The translations under genes and the position numbers were made by a program. The notes beneath the pieces are model-generated. The model saw only the letters and a program-made list of their open reading frames with translations. It was not told the DNA's origin and made no database searches. 64,000 nucleotides of DNA from Chitinophaga oryziterrae (GTDB taxonomy: Bacteria > Bacteroidota > Bacteroidia > Chitinophagales > Chitinophagaceae), in NCBI RefSeq assembly GCF_009758125.1, contig NZ_WRXO01000005.1:124001-188000 (forward strand), given 5' to 3'. Below, one piece after another: positions 51,752-60,224 of this stretch. Positions within the stretch are counted from its first letter, which is position 1. Each line of letters begins with the position of its first letter.

Positions 51752-52477
51752 ATGACAGAACAGGCAAAACCCTCTTTAGAGGTATGTTTATCACCAGCAT
51801 TGCTGCACTTGTATGATGTGAAGAATTATATAGTGGTGATTATTGATGTGTTAAGGGCAACTTCTACTATCTGTACAGCCTTACACAATGGAGCAACCAA
51901 AGTAATACCGGTATCATCGGTGGCAGAATGTGTGAGTATTGGCAAACAACTGGGAGCTATTACTGCCGGTGAACGGGATGGAATGATTGCTGAGGGCTTA
52001 TTAAACGGGAACTCTCCTTTTGAGTATTCGAGGGAGTTCATCCAGGACAAAACACTGGTGCTGACGACTACAAATGGCACCAAATTACTGCACATGGCTA
52101 AAGATGCCATACAGATCGTAACCGGTTCCTTTCCTAATATTTCTGCCGTATGTGATTACCTGGTAGCGCAAAAGTTGCCGGTGATCCTGGGTTGTGCCGC
52201 CTGGAAAGATCGTGCAAACCTGGAGGATACCCTTTTTGCCGGCGCCGTAGTGAGCCGTATAAAAGAGCACTTTTCTGTCAATTGTGACTCCGCAATTATG
52301 GCAGAGTCTGTATTTAATACTTCCAAAGACGATATTTTTGGTTTTATGACACAGGCTTCCCACTTTAAGCGGCTGGCTAATTACGGATTGGAAAAGGATA
52401 TCCGTTACTGTCTTTCCCCTGATGGTGCTAACGTTTTACCCATATTCAGAAACGGAGAGTTGGTAATAGCGGGATAG
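51752..52477 (+). CDS. comB: 2-phosphosulfolactate phosphatase-like protein
   Basis: A 241-residue ComB-family phosphatase. Motifs are VVIIDVLRATSTICTAL, AGERDGMIAEG, and LTTTNGTKLL, matching the Mg-dependent enzyme that makes sulfolactate from 2-phosphosulfolactate. In methanogens this is a coenzyme M step; in bacteria its role is less clear and the gene is widespread. No ComA or ComC is next to it. It starts 46 bp after the SRPBCC gene and ends about 136 bp before the helicase. Confidence 0.85.
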   Translation: MTEQAKPSLEVCLSPALLHLYDVKNYIVVIIDVLRATSTICTALHNGATKVIPVSSVAECVSIGKQLGAITAGERDGMIAEGLLNGNSPFEYSREFIQDKTLVLTTTNGTKLLHMAKDAIQIVTGSFPNISAVCDYLVAQKLPVILGCAAWKDRANLEDTLFAGAVVSRIKEHFSVNCDSAIMAESVFNTSKDDIFGFMTQASHFKRLANYGLEKDIRYCLSPDGANVLPIFRNGELVIAG

Positions 52478-52525
52478 CGTTCTGTATAAAGCCTTCAGCT
52501 TTTAGCTTTTTAGGTTTTTTCTGCT

Positions 52526-52533
52526 TACTTTTG
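52526..52533 (+). promoter_or_regulatory. -7 promoter element of the helicase gene
   Basis: TACTTTTG, consensus -7, 80 bases before the ATG at 52614. Confidence 0.4.
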
Positions 52534-52568
52534 TGAATTGCCTTTTCACCAGCTGCTAAATATTTTAG

Positions 52569-52593
52569 TTTTTTAACCCTGCTGGTTAAAAAA
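52569..52593 (+). other. inverted repeat in the helicase leader
   Basis: Perfect 10-bp AT-rich arms (52569-52578 and 52584-52593) with a 5-base loop, about 20 bases before the start codon. It may affect translation or be a weak terminator of the preceding gene. Confidence 0.45.
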
Positions 52594-52613
52594 AGTAGGC
52601 AGATTTTTGAACT

Positions 52614-55600
52614 ATGTCGCTGCCCCAGTTGCTCAAATATGTTTATAATAACGGAACCGATGAGGTAATCCGTAGGGGGAAACGTATATACGCAGCTGGC
52701 GGTGTAGAACTGATTGAGGCAGACCCGGTTTTAAAGTCAGCCACTTTCCGGGTTAAAAGCGATACACACGCCAATTACTATAGGGTTTCCATTAATAAAT
52801 ACCATGATACGGGCAGTATGAATGTCCGTTGCCAGTGTCCTTACAACCTGGGAGATATCTGCCGGCATGAGGCCGCTGCAATGTTCCAGCTACAGGAAAT
52901 GCTGGATAAAAATCATTTCGATAGCTATGAAACAAAGTACAACCAGCAGCATACGCTGGTGAAAATGAAGTTTATAGATATCAAAGCATTAAAACTGCTT
53001 ACCAATAACGACATTTTTGCAGAGGCCGAAAAAATGGCCAAGCAGGCCCGTGCGATTAAAATCATTTCTGCCAAGGACGAAAAAGTAGAGGCGGTACTTA
53101 AAGCAGATGGTGCAGAGTTCCCCATGATCCTACAGCGGAACGAGGAAAGACACTTTGATACACATTGTACCTGTGACGAAACGGAATTTGCCATCTGCAA
53201 ACATAAAACCGCCCTGTTCCTGTACCTGCTGAATAAGCAGGGGCCTTACTATTTTGATACGCTCAGGAACTGGGATAAGGAAAAGAATAAGTTATTGGCA
53301 TTATATGGTTATTCTTTAGAGGATAACCTGGAAGGCAAGTTCACCTTTTCTTACCTGGAAGGAAAACCCTTCCTGCGGGTGCTTGATTCGAGCATCAAGA
53401 GAGTAGACGGCCTGGGAAGCGGTAACCGGCAGCCGGTGGCTCCTCCGCCACCAGATGTGGCCGCTGTTATTACCCAACGTGTGGGTGTGGTGTTTAACGG
53501 CAACGAACCTTTGTACCCATTCTTCAGGATAGACCTGGTAAGCGGGGAAGTAAATGAAGATCAAACAGGGTTTGTATCGCTGGTAAACAAGCTTGATCTT
53601 ACCAAATACGTTGATTTTTATCAATATAAAGAGATAGACCGTGACCTGATAACACCTATCCGTAAGGTACAGGGCATGGAAGTGAGCAAGTTCCTCAGTA
53701 AGAATTCCCCTTTTGCGGGTATCTGGGAGAATATTACACATGACGAAAATGAATCAGCCCTCCCTACGGAAACAAAGGAACTGATGCTGGAATACCTTCA
53801 CCCCAAACTGGCGAAGCTGTTTCCGCAGATTGCCGCTCATGGGTTATTGTTCCTCCTGCCCAACCGTCAGCCTTTTAAAACAAAGAGCCTGTTGCCGGTT
53901 AGTTTATCCGGAGAAAGACTGCAGCCCATCTTTAAAACACATTCCTCCCCCGATTTTGTGGAGATCACCTGTCATGTTTCTATAGAAGGTGAAATGGTGA
54001 ATGTGGCGGATAATGAATGGGACAGCTCTATCCTGTTCCTGAAAGGACAGGTATTGTACCTTTTTGAGAACCCACAGGATGCCCTGCATGTGGAACTGTT
54101 CCGTGAAACAGGACGGGTAAAGATCCCGGCCGATCAGTTTAGTACGTATTTGCAGGATTACCTGCTGCCGTTAAGTAAGCAGTATAACATTGAATTCGAT
54201 AATTCCCTGCTGGCAGAAGTGGATGATGTGGTGCCTGAATACCGGGTGTTCCTGCGGGAAGTGGGAGAAACATTCGTTATCCAGCCCGGTTTTGCCTACC
54301 ACGGACAGGAAGTAGACTGGAACAGCGATGCCCGGATCACCGTGCAGGAAGGGAATAAGGTACTGATCATTCATCGTAACAAAAGCGCAGAGCGGGAGTT
54401 TGTTGAAAAGCTCAGTACACTGCACACCAACTTCTCTCAGCCTAATACACATAATTACTTTTTCCTGCGTGCAAAAGAAGCGCTGAAGAACAACTGGTTC
54501 TTCCTGTTCTTCGATGCCCTGAAGGAAATGAATGTGCGGGTATTTGGATTTGAAGGACTTAAAAACTTCAAGTTCAGTGCACATAAGCCGGTCACTAACC
54601 TACAGATCAGCTCCGGTATAGACTGGTTTGATGCTAAGATCGAGGTAGTGTATGGAGATCAGAAGGTAAGTATCCGGGATATTAAGGCCGCACTGGCCAG
54701 CAAACAGAACTATGTTCAACTGGCGGATGGTTCGCTGGGGCTGCTGCCGGAGGAATGGCTGAAGAAATATTCGCTGTTATTTAAGATAGGCGAAGAGAAA
54801 GATAAGGGAGCGCTGAAACTGAGTAAGTATAACTTCAGCGTAATTGATGAACTGTTTGAATTCATAGATGATGAAGCCATCCTGATAGAGCTGGAGCAGA
54901 AACGCCGGAAGCTCTTACAGTTTGACGAGATCCGGAATATAGACCTGCCTACCAATATGCACGCTACCCTGCGTCCTTACCAGGAAAGCGGGTTCCAGTG
55001 GCTCAACTACCTGGACGAAGTGAAATGGGGCGGGATTCTGGCAGATGATATGGGTCTTGGTAAGACCATTCAGGCGCTTACATTTATCCAGCATTATAAA
55101 AATATGCATGATGATAAATGTCTGGCACTGGTGGTTTGTCCTACGACATTGATCTATAACTGGGAGAATGAAATCAAGAAGTTCACGCCTACGATGAGGT
55201 ATCATATACATCATGGTCCGGCGAGAATGAAGAATGCGGAAGACCTGCAACAGTTTGATATCCTCATCACCACCTATGGTACCTTACGCAGTGATATCAC
55301 TACGCTTATGAAGATGCCGCTGGACTATGTAGTACTGGATGAATCGCAGGCTATCAAGAATCCGCAGAGCAAGGTGACCAAAGCGGCGCAACTGCTGAAC
55401 ACCCGTAATAAGCTGGCGTTGAGCGGTACCCCCATGCAGAATAATACCTTTGATATATATGCACAGATGAACTTCCTGAATCCGGGAATGCTGGGCAGTG
55501 TAGACTTCTTCCGTAATGAGTTTGCCACGCCTATCGATAAGTTCCAGGATGAAGAACGTAAAGATCATCTGCGTAAACTTATCTACCCTTTCATATTAAG

Positions 55601-56360
55601 ACGTACTAAAGAGCAGGTGGCGAAAGACCTGCCAGAGAAGATTGAAACCGTGATCTTCTGTGAAATGGATACGGAACAGCGCCATATTTACGACGCTTAC
55701 CGTAACTCTTATCGTTCCAAGATCCTGGGTGTGATAGAAGATCAGGGGATGGAACGCTCTCAGCTGACCATCTTGCAGGGGCTGATGAAGCTGCGTCAGA
55801 TCTGTGATTCCCCGGCTATTCTGAATGATACGGAGAAGTATCCGAACCATTCTGTGAAGCTGCATGAACTTACCCGTGAGATGTCTGAGAACATCAGTAA
55901 CCATAAGGTGCTGATCTTTTCACAGTTCCTGGGTATGCTGGGGCTGATCCGTGAGAAGCTGCAGCATATGAAAATCGAGTTCGAATATTTTGATGGCAGT
56001 ACTTCCGCTACAGACAGGGAAAAGGCCATTCAGAATTTTCAGAATAACGAGGAATGCCGTGTGTTCCTGATATCTTTAAAAGCCGGTGGTGTAGGTTTGA
56101 ACCTTACCGCAGCAGATTATGTTTATATCGTGGACCCATGGTGGAATCCGGCGGTAGAGCAACAGGCTATTGACCGTACACACCGTATTGGACAAACGAA
56201 GAACATCTTCGCTTACCGTATGATCTGTAAAGACACAGTAGAGGAAAAAATACTGGAATTGCAGGAACGTAAGAAGTCTCTGGTAAAAGAGATTATTGCG
56301 GACGACAGCGGTTTTGTGAAGAAGCTTACTAAAGAAGATGTTTTATATCTGTTCAGTTAA
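52614..56360 (+). CDS. SNF2-family helicase with two SWIM-type zinc motifs
   Basis: A 1248-residue RapA/SNF2-type ATPase. Residues 73-85 (CQCPYNLGDICRH) are a SWIM zinc motif; a second CxC..CxH (CTCDETEFAICKH, about 184-195) follows. The long central region (about 200-740) is a bacterial SNF2-associated domain. The ATPase starts near 800: MHATLRPYQESGFQW, DDMGLGKT at about 811, LDESQAIKNP at about 907, SGTPMQNN, then the C-terminal FSQFLGMLG, SLKAGGVGLNLTAADYV and DRTHRIGQT blocks. It probably moves proteins on DNA, for example RNA polymerase. A single gene. Confidence 0.94.
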   Translation: MSLPQLLKYVYNNGTDEVIRRGKRIYAAGGVELIEADPVLKSATFRVKSDTHANYYRVSINKYHDTGSMNVRCQCPYNLGDICRHEAAAMFQLQEMLDKNHFDSYETKYNQQHTLVKMKFIDIKALKLLTNNDIFAEAEKMAKQARAIKIISAKDEKVEAVLKADGAEFPMILQRNEERHFDTHCTCDETEFAICKHKTALFLYLLNKQGPYYFDTLRNWDKEKNKLLALYGYSLEDNLEGKFTFSYLEGKPFLRVLDSSIKRVDGLGSGNRQPVAPPPPDVAAVITQRVGVVFNGNEPLYPFFRIDLVSGEVNEDQTGFVSLVNKLDLTKYVDFYQYKEIDRDLITPIRKVQGMEVSKFLSKNSPFAGIWENITHDENESALPTETKELMLEYLHPKLAKLFPQIAAHGLLFLLPNRQPFKTKSLLPVSLSGERLQPIFKTHSSPDFVEITCHVSIEGEMVNVADNEWDSSILFLKGQVLYLFENPQDALHVELFRETGRVKIPADQFSTYLQDYLLPLSKQYNIEFDNSLLAEVDDVVPEYRVFLREVGETFVIQPGFAYHGQEVDWNSDARITVQEGNKVLIIHRNKSAEREFVEKLSTLHTNFSQPNTHNYFFLRAKEALKNNWFFLFFDALKEMNVRVFGFEGLKNFKFSAHKPVTNLQISSGIDWFDAKIEVVYGDQKVSIRDIKAALASKQNYVQLADGSLGLLPEEWLKKYSLLFKIGEEKDKGALKLSKYNFSVIDELFEFIDDEAILIELEQKRRKLLQFDEIRNIDLPTNMHATLRPYQESGFQWLNYLDEVKWGGILADDMGLGKTIQALTFIQHYKNMHDDKCLALVVCPTTLIYNWENEIKKFTPTMRYHIHHGPARMKNAEDLQQFDILITTYGTLRSDITTLMKMPLDYVVLDESQAIKNPQSKVTKAAQLLNTRNKLALSGTPMQNNTFDIYAQMNFLNPGMLGSVDFFRNEFATPIDKFQDEERKDHLRKLIYPFILRRTKEQVAKDLPEKIETVIFCEMDTEQRHIYDAYRNSYRSKILGVIEDQGMERSQLTILQGLMKLRQICDSPAILNDTEKYPNHSVKLHELTREMSENISNHKVLIFSQFLGMLGLIREKLQHMKIEFEYFDGSTSATDREKAIQNFQNNEECRVFLISLKAGGVGLNLTAADYVYIVDPWWNPAVEQQAIDRTHRIGQTKNIFAYRMICKDTVEEKILELQERKKSLVKEIIADDSGFVKKLTKEDVLYLFS

Positions 56361-56460
56361 ATACGGTTAAACAGAGATAATATATGTACATCTACAGATA
56401 GAGGGAAGGGCAAATAATATTTTTGCAATATTTTAACCCTTTATTTTATTCCTATTCCAT

Positions 56461-56468
56461 TAAATTTG
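56461..56468 (+). promoter_or_regulatory. -7 promoter element of the barrel gene
   Basis: TAAATTTG, consensus -7, 34 bases before the ATG at 56503. Confidence 0.45.
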
Positions 56469-56502
56469 CCTAATATTCTTTTTCAAGACTTTATACTTAA
56501 AC

Positions 56503-57201
56503 ATGAAGAAAATATTCTTTACGCTGGGAATGCTGCTTGTCTCCTATGGTATTTTTGCACAGAGTGCAGGTGATGCGGTTGCCGGTAAGGCAATGAAAGC
56601 GACGCAACATTCCAAGGACTTTTTGGTGATCCAGCTGGGTTATGTTGGTTTGAATGGCACAGGAGCGAGTAATATTAAATCCGGGTTTAACCGTGAATTT
56701 AACCTTGCTTTTATGTACGACATTCCTTTGCAGAACACTAATTTCAGCCTGGCAGCAGGTTTAGGTGTCAGTTCAACGGGGATATATCTCAATGATCAGG
56801 TTATTAATCTTACTGCTGTAACTACTTCTCCGGCTTTCACGTCGTCTACGACTTATAAGAAGTTCAAATTAGCCATGAACTACATTGAACTGCCTTTGGA
56901 AATACGTTACCGTCAGGTACCGGAAAATGCAAATAAAGGCTTCAAAGTAGGATTAGGTATTAAAGTGGGTAACCTGGTGAATGTACATACACGTTCAGTG
57001 CAGACTATCAATAACTCTAAGGCTATTGAGAAGGAAGCTAACAAGAGCCTGTTCAATACATGGCGCTTTGCGGGTACTGCAAGAGTTGGTTATGGTAACT
57101 TCTCTCTCTACGGTACTTATGCGCTGACTACCATCTTTAAAGACAACAGCACTTATGATATCAAGCCATATACAATTGGTATTATGATCAGCGGTCTGTA
57201 A
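56503..57201 (+). CDS. outer membrane beta-barrel protein
   Basis: A 232-residue exported protein with a signal peptide (MKKIFFTLGMLLVSYGIFAQ). The mature protein is made of alternating polar/hydrophobic strands with aromatic ends, ending in IKPYTIGIMISGL, which fits an eight-stranded OmpA/OmpW-like barrel of the porin type common in Bacteroidota. No specific ligand is suggested. Its stop codon falls within the first bases of the 71-bp palindrome, so the terminator overlaps the end of the gene. Confidence 0.83.
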   Translation: MKKIFFTLGMLLVSYGIFAQSAGDAVAGKAMKATQHSKDFLVIQLGYVGLNGTGASNIKSGFNREFNLAFMYDIPLQNTNFSLAAGLGVSSTGIYLNDQVINLTAVTTSPAFTSSTTYKKFKLAMNYIELPLEIRYRQVPENANKGFKVGLGIKVGNLVNVHTRSVQTINNSKAIEKEANKSLFNTWRFAGTARVGYGNFSLYGTYALTTIFKDNSTYDIKPYTIGIMISGL

Positions 57202-57271
57202 AATAATCTGAGTTAATAAAAAGAGCGGCCAGGGATTCCCTGGCCGCTCTTTTTATTAACTCAGATTATTT
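57201..57271. terminator. perfect 71-bp palindrome, convergent terminator
   Basis: Every position from 57201 to 57271 is symmetric around T at 57236: 35-bp perfect arms. The core (57222-57250) is GC-rich and flanked by A-runs and T-runs, so it terminates in both directions. It overlaps the stop codons of both convergent genes: the barrel gene's TAA is at 57199-57201 and the enoyl-CoA gene's TAA is at 57268-57266 on the minus strand. Confidence 0.93.
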
Positions 57272-58042
57272 GCCTTTGAAAAGGGCTGTTCTCTTCTCAA
57301 TAAAAGCCTTTACTCCTTCAGCGTTATCTTCTGTGTTCCCTGCTATCTCCTGGCAATAGGCTTCGTAGTCTAATGCAGTATCCAGGTTTTCAGTCATGCC
57401 CTTCGTCAGCATTTTCTTCATCAAAGCAATTGCTTTGGTAGGAGCATTTGCATAAAACACAGCTTCTGCCTGTACTGTGCTATCCAGTTCTCCGGGCGTT
57501 ACTACTTTATTGATCAGTCCCAGATGCTGTGCTTCTGTGGCAGAAAGTTTAGTCGCCTTTGTGGCCAGTTCAAAAGCCCTGTGATAGCCAACTGTACGTG
57601 GTAAAAAATAAGAAGAGCCGGAATCCAGTACCAGGGCAATGTTGATAAAGATCTCTATCATAGAGGCTGTTTCACTGGCAATAATCATATCGCAGGCCAG
57701 CGCCAGTGAGCAACCTGCTCCCGCCGCTACGCCATTGAGTTTGCAGATGACCGGTTTGGGCATATTGCGGATAGCCCTGATAATAGGATTATATCTTTTA
57801 TGCAACGACTCGCTGAGATTACGGGTGCCGGCTTCCATAGACGCTTTAAGGTCCTGTCCGCTGCAGAAAGCCTTTCCGGCGCCGGTGAGTATCACTACTC
57901 TTACCGCAGGGTCTTTTTCTGCCTGTTTTAGAGCATCCTGAAGTTCGTAACTCTGGGCGTCATTAAATGCGTTGTAAACTTCGGGGCGATTGAGTGTAAT
58001 CGTGGCAATGCCATCATTGATCTGGTGTAAGATTGCAGACAT
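57266..58042 (-). CDS. enoyl-CoA hydratase/isomerase family protein
   Basis: A 258-residue crotonase-fold enzyme. The oxyanion-hole segments AFCSGQDLKASME and KLNGVAAGAGCSLALACDMI are conserved, and the C-terminal trimerisation helix region is normal (ALDYEAYCQEIAGNTEDNAEGVKAFIEKRTALFKGK). The sequence resembles PaaG-type isomerases and short-chain enoyl-CoA hydratases; the exact reaction cannot be told. It is downstream of the S9 peptidase gene on the same strand but separated from it by a palindromic hairpin. Confidence 0.9.
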   Translation of the reverse strand: MSAILHQINDGIATITLNRPEVYNAFNDAQSYELQDALKQAEKDPAVRVVILTGAGKAFCSGQDLKASMEAGTRNLSESLHKRYNPIIRAIRNMPKPVICKLNGVAAGAGCSLALACDMIIASETASMIEIFINIALVLDSGSSYFLPRTVGYHRAFELATKATKLSATEAQHLGLINKVVTPGELDSTVQAEAVFYANAPTKAIALMKKMLTKGMTENLDTALDYEAYCQEIAGNTEDNAEGVKAFIEKRTALFKGK

Positions 58043-58073
58043 GGAATGTAATTGTGGAATTGGAGTAACGAAA

Positions 58074-58104
58074 GATCGTAAACAGGAATTTCCTGTTTAC
58101 GATC
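58074..58104 (-). terminator. 31-bp perfect palindrome after the S9 peptidase
   Basis: Perfect 15-bp arms around the single central base at 58089. It lies 10 bp after the S9 peptidase stop on the minus strand, followed by TCTTTCGTTACT, a broken T-rich tract. Confidence 0.7.
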
Positions 58105-58113
58105 GTATATTAT

Positions 58114-60141
58114 TTAAAGTGTTTCAGTCAACCATTTAAAGAATTCACGTTGCCATACCAGTGCATTCTGCGCTTTCAGCACCCAATGATTCTCTTCAGG
58201 GAAATAAAGCAGTTTACTTTTAATGCCTTTTAACTGGGCCAGCTGGAAAGCCTGTAATCCCTGTTCTATACCAACCCGGAAATCAATCCCGCCCTGGATG
58301 ATCATGATCGGCGTATTCCATTTATTGGCGTATTCACTGGGATTAAATTCCTTATAGATTTTAGCATTGGCAGGGTCCCAGTAAGCTCCGATATCATAGT
58401 TGGCAAACCAGAGTTCTTCTGTAGTACCATACCAGCTTTTCAGATCAAAAAGACCATCATGGGCGATAAATGTTTTAAAGCGATTATTATGCACGCCCGC
58501 CAGCATATAGACAGAGTAACCGCCATAACTGGCACCTACAGCACCCAGCCGGCTTTTATCTACATAAGGTTCCTGGCTAACGGCATCAATGGCGCTCAGG
58601 TAATCGCGGATGGGTTGTCCGCCCCAGTCCTTACTGATGGCTGCGTTCCATTCCACACCATGACCAGGCATACCGCGACGGTTAGGTGCCACTACAATAT
58701 ACCCCTGAGAAGCGATTAACTGAAAATTCCAGCGGTAAGAGTAAAACTGTGACAGCGCGGCCTGTGGGCCACCCTGGCAATACAGCAGAGTAGGATATTT
58801 TTTTGCAGGGTCAAAGTCGGGAGGGAAAATCACCCAGCTTAACATGTCTTTGCCATCTGTCGTTTTGATCCAGCGTTTCTCCACCTTACACATGCCTGTT
58901 TTATCATACACCGTTTTGTTCACTGTTGTAAGTGGCTGCATTGTGCCTTTAGGCAAAGAAACGGTGTACAGTTCAGATGCGTGGTTGATATCCATACGGG
59001 ATACTATCAGTGTATTACCTGATTGACCAAGGATAGCACTGATATCAAAATCGCCTTCCGTTACCTGGCGTATATGCCTGGCTGTTGTAGCCGTTATATC
59101 TTTCTGTAATGCTATTTCCAGCAGTTGTTCAGTACCCTTTACAACGGCAAGGAAGTAGAGTTGTTTGCCATCTTTACTCCAGTAGATAGAAGATACTGTG
59201 CCATCCCAGTCTTTCGTAAGATTGGTACGCGTACCGGTAGCAAGGTTCAGGACAATGATATCATTTTTATCGGCCTCATAACCATCTTTGGCCATGCTTT
59301 GCCAGGCCAGGTATTTGCCATCAGCGCTGAAAACAGGGCCCAGATCGTAACCAGGCATACCTTCGGAAAGGTTCTTGGTAGCTTTGGTTTCCAGGTTATA
59401 TTCGTAAATATCTGTGTTGGTGCTGGTCGCGTAATCTTTACCGAATTTCTTCTTGGAAACGTATATAATGCTTTTGCTGTCGGGAGCCCAGATCATATCT
59501 TCTGTACCGCCGAAAGGCATCTGAGGCGCATCAAAGGCCTCTCCTTCCATAATATCCACAGGAGTTCCTACCTGACCATTTTCGTAGGTAGCGTAGAACA
59601 CGTGCTGGAAGTTACCGTCTTCCCAGGCATCCCAGTGGCGGTAGTTCAGGTTATCGTAGATCTGTACGTTTGACTTTGGAAGGTCCGGGTAATGATCCGC
59701 GCCACTCACTTTTTTGATCTTCACATCTTTTGAGAAGAGGATGTGTTTACCATCCGGGGCCAGGCGTATATTCTGCAATCCACCTTCTACGTTGGTGAGT
59801 TGTATCGCACCGGTACCATCTGCGTTCATTTCCCACCATTGTCCTTTTAAGGAATAGCCGATCTTCTGAGCGTAAAGGGCTGCAACGTCGCCTTCTCCGC
59901 CTTCCGCTGTTGTGATCTGCTGTGCGGTACCGCCGGTTAACGGGATAGCATAAAGGTTCTTTTCGCTTTTGTTTTCAGCAATGTTGTATTGCGATACGCC
60001 ATAAACAACTGTTTTGCCATCTGCTGTAATCGTTTCCCCGCTTACTCTGCCTAATTGCCAGAGTTGCTCAGGCGTCATTTTCTGTTGCGCCGTGGCCATA
60101 GTTGTTATAAATAGTAATGTTAACAAAGGAGGTTTGAGCAT
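58114..60141 (-). CDS. S9 family prolyl oligopeptidase-like peptidase
   Basis: A 675-residue exported serine peptidase: signal peptide (MLKPPLLTLLFITTMATAQ), a beta-propeller of WD40-like repeats (about 20-400; GTGAIQLTNVEGG, APDGKHILFSKD, SADGKYLAWQS), then an alpha/beta-hydrolase domain with nucleophile in GASYGGYSVY, Asp in IQGGIDFRVG and His in PEENHWV. Dipeptidyl or acylaminoacyl-peptidase specificity is likely. The ATG at 60141 is used because the 16-residue extension upstream is not part of the signal peptide. It is divergent from hflX. Confidence 0.93.
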   Translation of the reverse strand: MLKPPLLTLLFITTMATAQQKMTPEQLWQLGRVSGETITADGKTVVYGVSQYNIAENKSEKNLYAIPLTGGTAQQITTAEGGEGDVAALYAQKIGYSLKGQWWEMNADGTGAIQLTNVEGGLQNIRLAPDGKHILFSKDVKIKKVSGADHYPDLPKSNVQIYDNLNYRHWDAWEDGNFQHVFYATYENGQVGTPVDIMEGEAFDAPQMPFGGTEDMIWAPDSKSIIYVSKKKFGKDYATSTNTDIYEYNLETKATKNLSEGMPGYDLGPVFSADGKYLAWQSMAKDGYEADKNDIIVLNLATGTRTNLTKDWDGTVSSIYWSKDGKQLYFLAVVKGTEQLLEIALQKDITATTARHIRQVTEGDFDISAILGQSGNTLIVSRMDINHASELYTVSLPKGTMQPLTTVNKTVYDKTGMCKVEKRWIKTTDGKDMLSWVIFPPDFDPAKKYPTLLYCQGGPQAALSQFYSYRWNFQLIASQGYIVVAPNRRGMPGHGVEWNAAISKDWGGQPIRDYLSAIDAVSQEPYVDKSRLGAVGASYGGYSVYMLAGVHNNRFKTFIAHDGLFDLKSWYGTTEELWFANYDIGAYWDPANAKIYKEFNPSEYANKWNTPIMIIQGGIDFRVGIEQGLQAFQLAQLKGIKSKLLYFPEENHWVLKAQNALVWQREFFKWLTETL

Positions 60142-60198
60142 GTTAGATTTTGTTTGGAGGAATAAATGTAGGGAAAATAGTGTCAGCATCTAATTTGC

Positions 60199-60206
60199 TA
60201 CCTTTG
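60199..60206 (+). promoter_or_regulatory. -7 promoter element of hflX
   Basis: TACCTTTG, exact -7 consensus, 18 bases before the TTG start at 60225. This supports the short-leader reading of hflX. Confidence 0.5.
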
Positions 60207-60224
60207 TAAAAATTATCAGATACT

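Noticed and set aside
57201..57271. Insertion-sequence end or attachment site
   Set aside because: The palindrome sits between two intact convergent genes, overlaps their stop codons exactly, has no transposase or duplicated target, and behaves as a terminator.
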